From positions 17,028,789 through 17,092,788 of the forward strand of contig OZ022243.1 in assembly GCA_963978895.1 (NCBI GenBank): a stretch of 64,000 nucleotides of DNA, written 5' to 3'. The DNA comes from Erpobdella octoculata. Lineage: Eukaryota > Annelida > Clitellata > Hirudinida > Erpobdellidae. Below, piece by piece: positions 38,601 through 45,639 of the stretch (the stretch's first letter is position 1; every line of letters starts with the position of its first letter). Made by a program: the position numbers and the translations under genes. The notes below the pieces were generated by a model that saw nothing but the letters and a program-made list of their open reading frames with translations, was not told where the DNA came from and searched no databases.

Positions 38601-39800
38601 TTCAGTCGATGGTGCTGCAGGCAACTTTGAAGAAAGTAATCTTCTATCGTTGTCTCATGGCTTGCTCGGCGATGAAGACAATACTTTGACCTGCGGGCAA
38701 CTTGACGCTTTCGTCCCAGTTGAACTTCATGACATTCAGCCTGGATGCGAGGATGGTGCGGGGCTCAGTGGTTCGAATACTACTTTTGAGCATCTCACTT
38801 ACAATGATAATATTAATAAGCGGCGACGGCGCTCATTGCCGTCCGACCGTATACAATAGCCTTGTCTTAGATTATGTTACTGCCAATATTTTTGTGCCCG
38901 TGCTTGTCGTTCTTTGTGTTGTTCACAAGTCGTACAACGCCGCTCTGTATGGTTACGTTTTTCACCTATCGAACGTTTAACGTGTTTTAACTTGTCTTTC
39001 CTGTGTTTTAATTACTTATTTAGTTCTAAATTATTGAAAAAATATCATCGATTTTGTTGGGCTACTTTTCCTCGAACTCTATTTAATTTCAAAGTGAGTT
39101 TCGCTCTTTGTAACTCATTTAATGTGGTCGCTTTTTTTTCCTTGTTTTTTTTTAACCTAAATTTCAATGTGTTCCATCTATCAATAGCCGTATTAATTTA
39201 TTAACTGAAAACTGATTCAGCCTAGCTCTAATTAAATGTCTCCGTCTAAGCCTAAGTATTTCTGATTTTTAACTCTTCCCTTTCAACTTTTATAATATTT
39301 AATATTTAATTTATTGTTTAACATAGGGTTCTGAAGATGGCTTTTTATAGCTGAAACTGGCCAGTTAACCCTGATTGTTTTATCATTTAACTATTTTAAC
39401 CAATAAATTCTTCAATATATGTCTCGTCGTTTCAAATGGATGAAAAGGGCTTTAAAAACTTGTTAAGAAAGATGACTAATGTTAAGTGGTCAATTGTGTT
39501 TAATAGAGCCTGTTTAATATATATATATATATATGGGTTGGACGCCCAAGCCCATGCACAGAAAATACTAGTTACCTTAACAAAAATAGTATCTTGAGTT
39601 TTTTTGATTTTCTCATTCCAACTTTTAACAGATGGCAAGAAAAACGCAGGTTCCGATCCTCTATTACCAAGAGTTGACACATTCGCCATGTTCTGATTTG
39701 GAACATTCCCAGTCGTCATCATGTCACCGAGGCTAACGCTATTGAAGCCACTAAAGTTTTGGCCTTCATATGGATTTTCAAATGGTTTATTGAACGGCAT
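16234..39800 (-). CDS. matrin-type zinc-finger protein, seven exons
   Basis: Exons in transcript order: 39800-39576, 31317-31068, 28768-28624, 28507-27511, 27429-27172, 17591-16346, 16265-16234. Each junction is GT-AG with matching phase, giving about 1050 residues and a stop at 16234. Residues about 604-626 form a zinc finger with spacing C-x2-C-x12-H-x5-H (CKECNVSG...H...H), the matrin/U1-type arrangement found in nuclear, RNA-associated proteins. Before it lies a basic Ser/Arg-rich stretch; after it, 23 copies of an 8-residue K-N-S-x-T-x-S-x repeat, then an acidic tail ending LDGWDEDGC. Overall style resembles ZNF318/ZNF638-like proteins, but I cannot assign an orthologue. The ATG at 39798-39800 is the first in frame after an upstream TGA; a further 5' exon is possible. 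Introns of 8.3, 2.3 and 9.6 kb are packed with transposons. Confidence 0.85.
16914..17465 (-). repeat. coding 24-bp minisatellite in the zinc-finger gene
   Basis: 23 tandem 24-bp units in exon 6 encode octapeptides of pattern K-N-S-x-T-x-S-x, for example KNSGTSSS and KNSVTPSQ. The frame is kept throughout, no unit has a stop, and variants keep Ser/Thr. This makes a long disordered Ser/Thr/Lys-rich region with many possible phosphorylation sites. Confidence 0.9.
17592..18420. other. intron sequence, no recognised element
   Basis: AT-rich 3' part of the 9.6-kb intron. No coding similarity or clear repeat ends. Confidence 0.4.
18425..18985. repeat. dispersed AT-rich repeat (also at 41150-43500)
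   Basis: Shares the words TGTGTTTGCTTG, GGGACCC, CCATATTGATT and AAAATAACTTATATTTT with the region around 41180-41400 and 43380-43490. It is therefore one repeat family present twice in the window. No coding content. Confidence 0.55.
19010..19320 (-). mobile_element. Helitron-like element, 5' head fragment
   Basis: Carries the head block seen in copies B, C, D and E (CACGTTCCTAGGATGAG, GCGTTGATTATCAGTCAG) and a single partial 156-bp unit. It ends in (TA)n at about 19290-19318, immediately before the Helitron 3' end at 19322. Confidence 0.6.
19322..20255 (-). pseudogene. internally deleted Helitron (N-terminus plus PIF1-like helicase)
   Basis: Minus-strand reading gives, in order, an Arg/Gln-rich N-terminal region like Helitron replicase leaders, a helicase segment with GIALAVASSGIAATLL, TAHSALKLPL and the Walker B-type word IIIWDECTM, then a jump to the helicase C-terminus (LAFAMTINKSQGQT, LYVACSR). 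The Rep/HUH nuclease domain and the middle of the helicase are missing and the frame shifts near 19900. About 140 bp downstream the element ends in a hairpin (AAAAC-GTTTT type) and CTAG at 19322-19325, a typical Helitron 3' terminus. Non-functional, but it identifies the source of the tails in CCT4 intron 11. Confidence 0.8.
20256..20570. other. AT-rich spacer
   Basis: Low-complexity T-rich sequence between the Helitron and LINE relics. No feature recognised. Confidence 0.4.
20580..21460 (-). pseudogene. Jockey-type LINE reverse transcriptase, C-terminal fragment
   Basis: Minus-strand frames together read the region after the RT active site: WGFKLSTEKSVAVCF, then FLGIIFDSKLTWKKHIDKI, CKKRLNIMRCL and a stretch LDIRRKMLITNLATK. 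These are hallmark segments of Jockey/CR1-like non-LTR polyproteins. At least two frame changes break it, and the upstream endonuclease and YADD core are missing. Confidence 0.8.
21970..22290. mobile_element. LINE 3'-tail-like fragment
   Basis: Contains a block around GTCGCCTTTTACGACACGCA and CCGGATGCCCTTCC, of a kind I associate with the 3' ends of dispersed invertebrate LINEs. It runs into (TA)n at 22297. No coding content; assignment is tentative. Confidence 0.4.
22338..23328. mobile_element. TTAA-flanked TIR element
   Basis: Bounded on both sides by TTAA (22334-22337 and 23329-23332), with short imperfect inverted ends GCATCTGCGACC and its counterpart GGACGCAGAAGC. Both subterminal zones are rich in CGATACGATACG/CTCGTATCG words, the kind of repeated motif often bound by transposases. 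The interior has no transposase and contains a (TA)n tract at about 22718-22741. TTAA flanks suggest a piggyBac-type element, but the ends lack the usual CCC start. Confidence 0.5.
23463..23760. repeat. TA-linked dispersed repeat (family 3), intact copy
   Basis: Contains CTGTTGCATTTTCCTATGAA, ATTCTAAATAGCCTACAACC and TTTCATAAAAATCGGTTCAG in order, bordered by (TA)n at 23527-23552 and 23759-23834. The same order occurs at 33293-34770, where it is split by the MULE. This copy shows the uninterrupted arrangement. Confidence 0.75.
23759..23834. repeat. (TA)n microsatellite and short GAAATAAATCC repeats
   Basis: TA tract followed by about four copies of a roughly 33-bp direct repeat with TGAAATAAATCCTGCTAT, to about 23935. 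Confidence 0.8.
23940..24525. other. intron sequence, no recognised element
   Basis: AT-rich with a GC-richer patch (24370-24450) of repeated CCCGGGATT/ACAATCCC words that may belong to an unidentified repeat. No gene. Confidence 0.35.
24528..25767 (+). mobile_element. Tigger/pogo-type DNA transposon relic
   Basis: 1240 bp between TA target duplications (24526-24527, 25768-25769). Ends are inverted: CAGTAAAACCTCGCTTATAC against a right end ending in CCTCTCTTATGCGAC complement and CTG. Coding remnants of a DDE_1 transposase are readable at about 24825-24970: NKKAWMTSKIVSEWL and LLFIDNYSAHGN. The DN in the IDN-x-xAH word matches the second catalytic Asp in Tigger/Jerky-like proteins. Later LLDAI matches the family tail. 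Stops and frameshifts make it dead. Confidence 0.85.
25770..27171. other. intron sequence between Tigger relic and exon 5
   Basis: No recognised element. A 65-codon ORF at 25936-26133 has no domain I know. A partial palindromic stretch is not evident. Confidence 0.4.
28953..29860 (-). pseudogene. mariner transposase relic in intron 2
   Basis: Minus-strand frames give mariner words in order: HEIAETVGISKDCVGYILHE, MRKLSARWVPRLLT, the first catalytic region VDET, FWDSKGVIYIDYL, then HHENAPAHTSA (second Asp replaced by Glu), ELLPHPLYFPDLAPCDFFLF (third Asp kept). Three or more frame changes separate them. The left terminal repeat with CGAGAGTGGTCCGATAAGTA lies at 28953-28985 after a TA; the N-terminal HTH and right terminal repeat are missing, so this is a truncated, inactive copy. 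Confidence 0.9.
30130..30770 (+). pseudogene. hAT transposase relic in intron 2
   Basis: Plus-strand frames read hAT-type middle and late segments: LLKGSCPTLWNSTYVMIESV (the normal R of TRWNSTY is changed to L), then KKFQKRTELIKSNVPTLFMA and FLPGDDDAIVSLNEQY. Frameshifts separate them. No terminal repeats identified. A different relic from the ones at 49349 and 50795. Confidence 0.7.
31318..32885. other. 5' large intron, unclassified part
   Basis: Several ORFs of 60-124 codons (for example 31986-32360 and 32425-32655 on the minus strand) lack recognisable domains. The moderate GC content at 32080-32700 suggests an old transposon, but I cannot name it. Confidence 0.4.
32890..33028. repeat. 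foldback element (45-bp inverted repeats)
   Basis: Left arm CAAAGTGTGATGTATTACAA onward is repeated in inverted orientation ending TTGTGATATATCACACTTTG, with matching CTTGAAATGTATAG core and a 50-bp loop. A second inverted pair around CGCATCGGACCTATT (33033-33050) and AATAGGTCCGATGCG (33213-33228) brackets the region to its right, suggesting a larger MITE ending near 33255. Confidence 0.7.
33250..33293. repeat. (TA)n microsatellite
   Basis: Pure TA tract before the family 3 repeat. Confidence 0.95.
33398..34665 (+). mobile_element. MULE DNA transposon with 8-bp target duplication
   Basis: 1268 bp flanked by AAATAGCC at 33390-33397 and 34666-34673. Long inverted ends each contain three to four copies of the word GTTGCCGACC (left) or GGTCGGCAAC (right). 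A coding remnant at about 33797-33985 reads STWLDGLFSITMWNKYGMD and RTNNAMEGWHSGLNKCLPVH, matching the C-terminal part of MULE transposases. The rest of the transposase is missing. Two 85-bp direct repeats (33636-33720, 34388-34472, word TTGACATTGGCTGGCAAGTT) and an (AAT)n run at 33546 lie inside. Confidence 0.85.
33728..33796. repeat. (TA)n microsatellite inside the MULE
   Basis: Separates the MULE left part from the transposase remnant. Confidence 0.95.
34830..35390. other. intron sequence with telomere-like patch
   Basis: AT-rich, no gene. Contains the CCCTAA-rich patch described separately and a (TC/TA) mixture at 34774-34829. Confidence 0.4.
35273..35330. repeat. degenerate (CCCTAA)n telomere-like patch
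   Basis: Contains AACCCTAACCCTAACTTTAG, then CCCTAACCC and further CCTAACCCTA variants. Resembles the vertebrate-type telomere hexamer in the C-rich orientation, about 290 bp upstream of the Penelope element. Confidence 0.6.
35405..35562 (+). pseudogene. Penelope-like ORF start fragment
   Basis: Open frame reading KKWAIVFNKACLKEHLVPNY, homologous to the N-terminus of the full Penelope ORF but diverged. It breaks into (TA)n at 35563-35617, and the full-length element begins directly on the other side of that tract. Probably the 3' terminal repeat of an older upstream copy. Confidence 0.7.
35618..35773 (+). repeat. Penelope 5' terminal repeat (pLTR)
   Basis: Starts CAGTCAACCCTGATCG, five bases upstream of the position equivalent to the hammerhead cleavage point. 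Includes the ATG and first 27 codons of the ORF. Confidence 0.9.
35692..38859 (+). pseudogene. Penelope polyprotein: reverse transcriptase and GIY-YIG endonuclease
   Basis: One frame of 1056 codons broken only by TAG at 36709-36711. N-terminal region to about residue 330 has the KADKSSTYVILDK and GNVKLHK segments typical before Penelope RT. The RT core follows: SLFTNVPV, DGVAMGSPLGPTFAEF, and the active site YARYVDDIFVLF with YVDD at 37099-37110. A GIY-YIG-type nuclease follows at about 37746-37860 (VVYMFTCPY, ATYIGHTRTTLSRRL). The catalytic Asp pair of RT is intact. After the nuclease the frame stays open for another 266 codons, Ser/Thr/Asp-rich, of unknown role. Mobilises RNA copies of the element by target-primed reverse transcription. 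The single stop and high pLTR identity suggest a recently inactivated copy. Confidence 0.93.
38860..39324 (+). other. Penelope 3' non-coding region
   Basis: T-rich region between the ORF stop and the ribozyme. No further coding sequence recognised. Confidence 0.6.
39325..39372 (+). ncRNA. type I hammerhead ribozyme of the Penelope element
   Basis: Stem I pairs AGGGTT (39325-39330) with AACCCT (39367-39372). The catalytic box CTGAAGA (39331-39337) fits CTGANGA. One unpaired T precedes stem II GGCT/AGCT (39339-39342 with 39349-39352, including a G-T pair). GAAA follows at 39353-39356. Stem III is ACTG/CAGT with a two-base loop, so dimeric action is likely, and the cleavage triplet GTT ends at 39366. 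Hammerheads at this place are known from Penelope-like elements. Predicted cut lies between 39366 and 39367. Confidence 0.8.
39362..39517 (+). repeat. Penelope 3' terminal repeat (pLTR)
   Basis: Matches 35618-35773 with two mismatches, then runs into (TA)n at 39518-39532 within the codon region for ACL. Confidence 0.9.
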
Positions 39801-41150
39801 AACTTCAGCAAATAAACTATTGTGGGCAGGATTGATATATATGATAAAAGTAACTGCAACTCAACATAACCAATAATACATCCGAATATAACAAAAAAAC
39901 AACAAACTAACAAACGGATCGTTTAGAGAGACATGTTTGTATTGCTAAGTACGACTAAAGCAACAGTTTTATAAATTAAAAATAATTTAATTCACTAAAT
40001 TATTTGTACAAAACTAAATTTCAATTAAAATTCATTTTTGTGGATTATTATAAATACATTAATAATTTTTAATGTAAAAATAGTTAATTATTAAATAAAA
40101 CCAATTCAAGTAGTTGTTTTAATTTATTTTAATTAAAAAAACGTTTACTTGGATTTTTTTATTTTTTACTTTCCATATCCAGATAGAATAAATAAAACAA
40201 ATTCATAAAACGCTTCTCCAAAAATTCCCGTGGCTCAAACGAATTTTTTTTTTGAAAAGCGTAGAAGATATTTCTAAAACTTATCTAGAATCTCATGTCT
40301 GAAGTAAAGAATTTTTTACTATTTAATGTTGATTTTAGCCAGCCTAGACGGGTCGCATTGCCTTAGTAAGCCTTAGTTAGCTTAGCGGCTTAGCGGCTTA
40401 GCTTTTTAGACATTATTAGACCTAGGACATAGGTCTTTTCTTTAGTTTTTAAAGTTTAAATATAATTATTTTAATTTTTAAACTTGGACTACTCGACTTA
40501 AAGTTTAGTTTACTATAAACACTAAAGTTTAGTTTATAGTTTAGTAAAGTTTAGTTAACAATTTAAACAAAACTTTAATTTTAATTAAACTAATTTAAAC
40601 TGAACGAAGATTTACTTTAAATTAAATCGGTGAGGTATGGTTAGAAAATACATCGTTTGTTGAGTCTTTGAGTTTAGCTGCTTCTTATTTCTTAGCTTTA
40701 GCCTAATAAATATTTGTAATGTTTATTAAATTGTGATGAAAATGTATGCTTTTGATGACAACTTGTTTAATGATTAAGTAATATTAATAATACTTGTCAC
40801 TGTTTAAGTTTAAACTTTTAAATTGCTTGTATACCTTGTTATGAACTTAGACCTCATAAGAATCTAAAATTTAAAAAAAATAAAATTGGTTTTCAGGTTT
40901 TATAGGTTCTTGAGTTTCAACGAATGTTCATTCTTCTCTATTCACATCTGTAATATTGTTTTTAGGGATCGGAATTGAACTAAACTTTTTGAACTCGAAT
41001 CCATGTTTTAGCACTTCGAACTGAACTCGAATGAACCCTCATTTTATGTTCTTACTCATACCCAGTTTAAACTTTAATTAAACAAATTTAAAGAAGCCAA
41101 CTTAAAAAAATAAAGTGACAGTATTGAGCCCAGCTTTTTTAATATCACTT
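39801..41150. other. 5' flank of the zinc-finger gene
   Basis: Very AT-rich, with low-complexity TTTAGTTTA words at 40480-40620. Presumably contains the promoter and any 5' UTR of the minus-strand gene; no element could be pinned down. Confidence 0.4.
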
Positions 41151-41387
41151 CTTTTGTTATTTTTCTTTACTTTTAAATACTTTATATTAAACTTGACCGT
41201 GTTTGCTTGCTTGATTAAATTAATTGCTTCAGCCATACGTTGGGACCCTATACTATACCAAGTAAAATAAACCAACTTTACATTATCCAATCCAGTTGGT
41301 GGATTTATTTGTTACTGCAGATTTTACATTTTGTTAAATTTTATGTAAAAAACAAACCATCAATTTTTGATTTCTTTAAAGAATAAT

Positions 41388-43137
41388 TTTTACATCATAA
41401 AAATGCACTTAAAAAAAAACTTTTTTCTTGTGCCCTAAAAAGCAGGGACGTAAATTCAGCATTTTCCAGGGGGGGGCAAAATTTTCCCGCCATTATATAG
41501 CTTACTGGCAGGGTTACCCGGTGTTGTCCGGGTTTTTTGTGCTTAGTTTTGTCTCGTTTTTGCCAATGAAACGTCAAAGAAATAACAGATTTTTTTTTTA
41601 ATTTTTCAAAATTTTCTTATCAATGAAAGTTACCGGCATGCCAAATGTTGTTAAAATTGCTCCTGCGGCTTGGATGTGATAAACGAATGCACTCACACAC
41701 ACATTACCTTTTACATTTATATAAATACGTAAGTACAAGCAGAGAGGGATGGGGAAATGCATACCCCGTCAGAGTATCAATTGAAATTTTTTGGGTATAA
41801 TACCTTGTTTTTGGAAAACGACCGCAGCTTTTTTGGGAGGAAAAATTGGAAGTCTTTGAAAAAATTTTTGAAAAATACTTACGACTACCCCTTACCGGTT
41901 ATCAGCTTTTTGGAAGAGAATATAAAAAAAATTCTGAAGTGAATCCCCCACCAGAAAATTCTGGATTCGCCACGCGCCACTGGGTATAAGGGGGATGAAT
42001 GACTATATTGCAGTAAAACAAGTAAAGGAAAAACAAGTTTTTCAACACAAACTTTGATTTCAAATACATTCAATTTAGAAATGCAAAAGATGTTCAAAGT
42101 TTTTTTTTTAAATTGAATCATGTATTTTCATCAAATATAAAGCTATGCTGAAAGTTTCAACTTCCTAGCTAGTCAAAATGCTGGTTAAATTTCACTTGCA
42201 AGATTTGCGTACAGAGAAAGACACACACACACACAAAAACAAAGATTTTAACCTAAATAAAATTTTTAAAAAAGATGTCCAAAATGGGGTGTGCATAATT
42301 TTGTTTTATTTTTGTGTAATAAATAATAACTTTGATGTAGACAGCTATGAGGGAATCAACATTGTATCAATACTACTAATAGGGTAAAATTCCACGAGTT
42401 CGCTGATTGTATTTTGGCACAGAAAACAGCTAATCTTTGGACCAACACTGATACACAAATTATTACTCTGCAGTTATTGGTAAATCTAGCATCGAGCTAA
42501 GATATAAAATTGTCTCCTATACGCATTGAATCATCACGAGGTTAAGTAAAGTTAAAATTAACATATTATATAGTAAACTCTAAGAAAAAATTTTTTTTAT
42601 TTTGGAAATCAAGGGGGGGCGAATTGTCTATACACGCCAGAAGGATTCCAATACGCATTGCATCATCACTAGATTAAGTAAAGTTATAATTAAATAAATA
42701 TATAGTAAACTCTAAGTAAAAAAATTTAAATTTTGAAAATCAGGGGGGGGCAAATGCCCCCCCCTGCCCCCCCCAATTTACGTCCCTGCTAAAAAGTATA
42801 AAATAATATTTCTATGAGCCTGGCAGAATTTCTGAATAACTTGGTCACATTATGGTAATATACTTTATAACAGTTTCGAATTCATATACTACGAAAAATG
42901 TTGCGGGCACATTATTTTTTATAACTATTTGTTTTACTAAAGTTTTGATGTTGTAACCTATATGCGCCCAGCGTTTTTCATTGTATATGAATTAGAAACT
43001 GTTATAAAGTATGTTACCATGATGTGACGAAGTCATTCAGAAATTCTGCCAGGTTCTTAGGAATATTATTTTATACTTTTTAGGGTGCAAGAAAAACGTT
43101 GTTTTTAAAAAATTGTATTTTTTATGATGTAAAAATT
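41388..43137. mobile_element. foldback (long TIR) element interrupted by hAT
   Basis: The left arm is 41388-41442 plus 42797-42895; the right arm is about 42980-43137, its reverse complement. Matching words include TTTTTACATCATAAAAA, TGGCAGAATTTCTGAAT and TACTTTATAACAGTTTC. Arms total roughly 160 bp with a short loop. No coding content. The hAT at 41443-42788 splits the left arm. Confidence 0.75.
41443..42788. mobile_element. non-autonomous hAT-type element with 8-bp duplication
   Basis: 1346 bp flanked by CTAAAAAG (41435-41442 and 42789-42796). Perfect inverted ends CAGGGACGTAAATT and AATTTACGTCCCTG. Poly-G/C blocks near both ends. Interior has a fragment of the GTTACCCGG-type family 2 end at about 41512 and no transposase. 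Confidence 0.85.
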
Positions 43138-43845
43138 ATTTTCTACTTTTTTGTTTTTGTTGGGTGAAATTTTGTAAGCATTTAAGTTTTTAGATTAAAT
43201 GTATTTTTACTTTTTAGTTTTTTTTGCTAGATGGCAAACCTTAGCCTATTGAATTTAAAATATTATAACTTTTTAAAAAATTTTCGCTAGGTGGCAATAT
43301 ATGATCTATCAGAGACAATGTTTAATAAAACATCATCGTATTGGATTTGCGGACAGACAAAAGAACAAACAGACAACAAAGTGACCTAATAAAAACGTTG
43401 TAAAAAGATATTTAATTTTGAATTTTCAAAATTTGTAATAAAATATTTTTTATTCCATATTGATTCGAAAATAGCTTATATTTTTAATCCTCACAATCGA
43501 GCAAAGCTACAAATGCTATGAATGCAAAGTAAAAAGAAAAGTGATATTATAAATAATTTTATATAAATAATTGCAAAATATGATAGAAACAGATGCAAAA
43601 TCTGTCTGTTATTGGAGGAGCTATAACTTCAAGTTATTTTATTATCATCATTACTGTACTCATCCATGTCAGTTCCAATTTCATTAAAACAGACATCACC
43701 GAACAGTGTGTTGTGGTTTGTTTTGATGAAAACTATTTTTTCTATAGATTCATCATTAGGGCAATTGCGATTTTTTGAATGAATAAAGCCAAACTATGGA
43801 AAGTTTCCCTTTGGGACTGTACTCAATGGTGACATTGAAAACACT

Positions 43846-44049
43846 TTAAAAGTAATGTAAATCAGTCCATGCAATTTCATCTGACTCATGCCAATAATCT
43901 GGAAGGGTTTTGCGCTTGTTTATTAGTATTTTAAATCTTGTGGTGTTCTCATTCTTTTCTTTAAGTGTTTTGGTTGCATACTTTGCGAAGTAATCAAGCA
44001 AAATCATTTTTCTATTTTCTGTCATATCTTTTAAAAATAAATTATTCAA
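43846..44049 (-). CDS. unrecognised short ORF
   Basis: 67 codons with protein-like composition (charged, Tyr/Trp-containing, DYWHESDEIAWTDLHYF at the end). The sequence before ATG ends in TTTTTAAAAG, a possible but weak acceptor. I recognise no family. It could be a stray exon or a transposon piece; support is only composition and an open frame. Confidence 0.2.
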   Translation of the reverse strand: MNNLFLKDMTENRKMILLDYFAKYATKTLKEKNENTTRFKILINKRKTLPDYWHESDEIAWTDLHYF

Positions 44050-44411
44050 AATAAAAAATCTAAAAACTTTACTTTTAAGAATTTTTAGGTTTTTCTTATA
44101 ATCTTAAAAAACCTAGGTTGTAAAAAACTTATTTTACAGCCCTGAATGAAATGGTACATGTTATAGAATAGAATAATCTGTTAATGAAATCATGCACTTA
44201 AGACAGACATTTCTGATGATATATGATGAATTGTGAATTGTGACATCATATTTGGTGTTGGTTTTCTGCTTTTCATCAAGTTCAAATTATATTTTCTATC
44301 TCATCAATTATAAAACATTCAATAAAATAATTATTAATGAAGGTGTGAAAACACAAGAGGAATTATTTGTTTTTTTAATGTTTTAAAGTATTTCTTTTTA
44401 AATGTTTACAG

Positions 44412-45318
44412 GTTTCTATCAAAGCAGCTGTAAATGCAGCGGAAGTGGTTCTTGAAACGAATAGTTCAGCTATTGAGCAGATTGATATGAAAAAAAAACA
44501 AAAGAAACTTATATATTACAGTGATGGTGTTGTAGAAGAACAATCAGATGATGAAAAAGAAACAATTAAAGTAAAAAAGCAGGAAGATCCAGTTAGAGAT
44601 TTTCTTCAAAAAATATTGTTTTATATTTCAATAAATTTATTTTTTATAATATGTTTCTTACTTTGTTCTAACTTGTATTGTTCACCATAATGCTTAATCT
44701 TGGGGTTTTTTTATTCCAGAAAACATGGCCTTCCTATATAGTTTCAGGTTTTTGAATTACTTAATTTTTATTGAAGAATTTGTATTTAATGGAAGCATGA
44801 AAACAGGAAAGTATACTGTTTTTTAGTGTTAGACCACATGGGGGAAAAATTGGCCTATTTCTTTGGCATAACAAGTCCAAAATATCAATACGCAATTGAT
44901 GAGTATTGGAGGAGAAAGAAAGAAGTTTGTGCTTAGAATTTTTTATAATTGAACCTATTTATTTTTTTTAACCCAAGTGTTATACGAAAAACTTGAAAAA
45001 AATAATTAACCTTTATTGGATTAATAAATTTTGTTAAGTTTTTGGTGTAAAACTTTTTAGGAAGAAGAAGATCGTGAGTTTGAAATTAGAGAAAAGGCTG
45101 CACGTTTGGAACGCCATACACGAAGCCACGAAATTGCCGTTGTCGATATGTCTCAAGTCGAATCCTTGACTAAGTCAAATATACCAGTTGTTTTATGCAA
45201 GCAGCCTACCAGTGAATCTTTAGTGTCAACATCTCAAACAAGTGTTGAGACCTTAGGAAAAAAAAATGAAAAAGTTGGGCTGGTTAATGAAGGATTTGAT
45301 GATGTGTTGAAATATTAA
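44412..45318 (+). CDS. FAM177A1-like: FAM177-family protein, four visible exons
   Basis: Exons 44412-44591 (end uncertain: alternative donor before GTAAAA at 44571), 44720-44747, 44827-44924, 45061-45318. Phases agree (0, 1, 0) and sites are GT-AG. Landmarks of the FAM177 domain appear in order: KKLIYYSDGVVEEQSDDE, TWPSY, MGEKLAYFFGITSPKYQYAI, DEYWRRKKE, then an acidic EEED start to the tail. FAM177A1 is a small Golgi-linked protein. The segment between TW and GEK is about 11 residues shorter than I recall from vertebrates. The exon at 44412 begins directly after an AG with no ATG, so a first coding exon lies upstream and was not found. Stop TAA at 45316-45318. Confidence 0.82.
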
Positions 45319-45463
45319 AGTTGAATGTTGTACTCCTTGAAATCATGTGCTGACCTTCGTTTTGATTTAATCTCTTTTAAATGCAGTTAATTTTCATGAT
45401 TTTCTTAGGGTTTGTTATTTTTCATTTGTGCTTTTTATTCTAGTTTGAAGTCATTCTGTTAAT

Positions 45464-45469
45464 ATTAAA
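45464..45469 (+). promoter_or_regulatory. candidate FAM177 polyadenylation signal
   Basis: ATTAAA variant about 146 bp after the stop codon. Confidence 0.4.
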
Positions 45470-45568
45470 GCAGGTCAAATATGAATTTTTCGGAATATAT
45501 ATTATTCGAGCCTTCATTAAGATTTTTTTAAACTTCAACCAGTTAGTTCATTGTGATATTTTTTGTGT

Positions 45569-45570
<2 letters not shown>

Positions 45571-45604
<34 letters not shown>
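45571..45604. repeat. (TAA)n microsatellite at LINE 3' end
   Basis: Eleven TAA units. On the minus strand it follows the LINE coding relic, as CR1-like elements often end in short tandem repeats. Confidence 0.85.
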
Positions 45605-45606
<2 letters not shown>

Positions 45607-45639
45607 AGAAAATGAAATTCAGAGATGCAAGATCCTCTC

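Larger units (their letters stand above)
35618..39517 (+). mobile_element. Penelope-like retroelement, near full length
   Basis: A 3744-bp unit plus a 156-bp direct terminal repeat (35618-35773 and 39362-39517, two mismatches). Terminal repeats that overlap the ORF start are the known pLTR arrangement of Penelope elements. Contains RT and GIY-YIG coding sequence interrupted by one in-frame TAG, and a hammerhead motif at the right repeat. Flanked by (TA)n on both sides. Inserted in the first large intron of the zinc-finger gene, in opposite orientation to it. Confidence 0.93.
41150..43500. repeat. dispersed AT-rich repeat, second copy, carrying nested insertions
   Basis: Outer parts (41150-41400 and 43145-43490) match the repeat at 18425-18985. 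A foldback element and, within that, a hAT element sit between them. Confidence 0.55.

Noticed and set aside
36760..38859. Separate gene starting at the Met after the TAG
   Set aside because: Same frame as the upstream part and required for the RT fingers; better read as one ORF with a stop.
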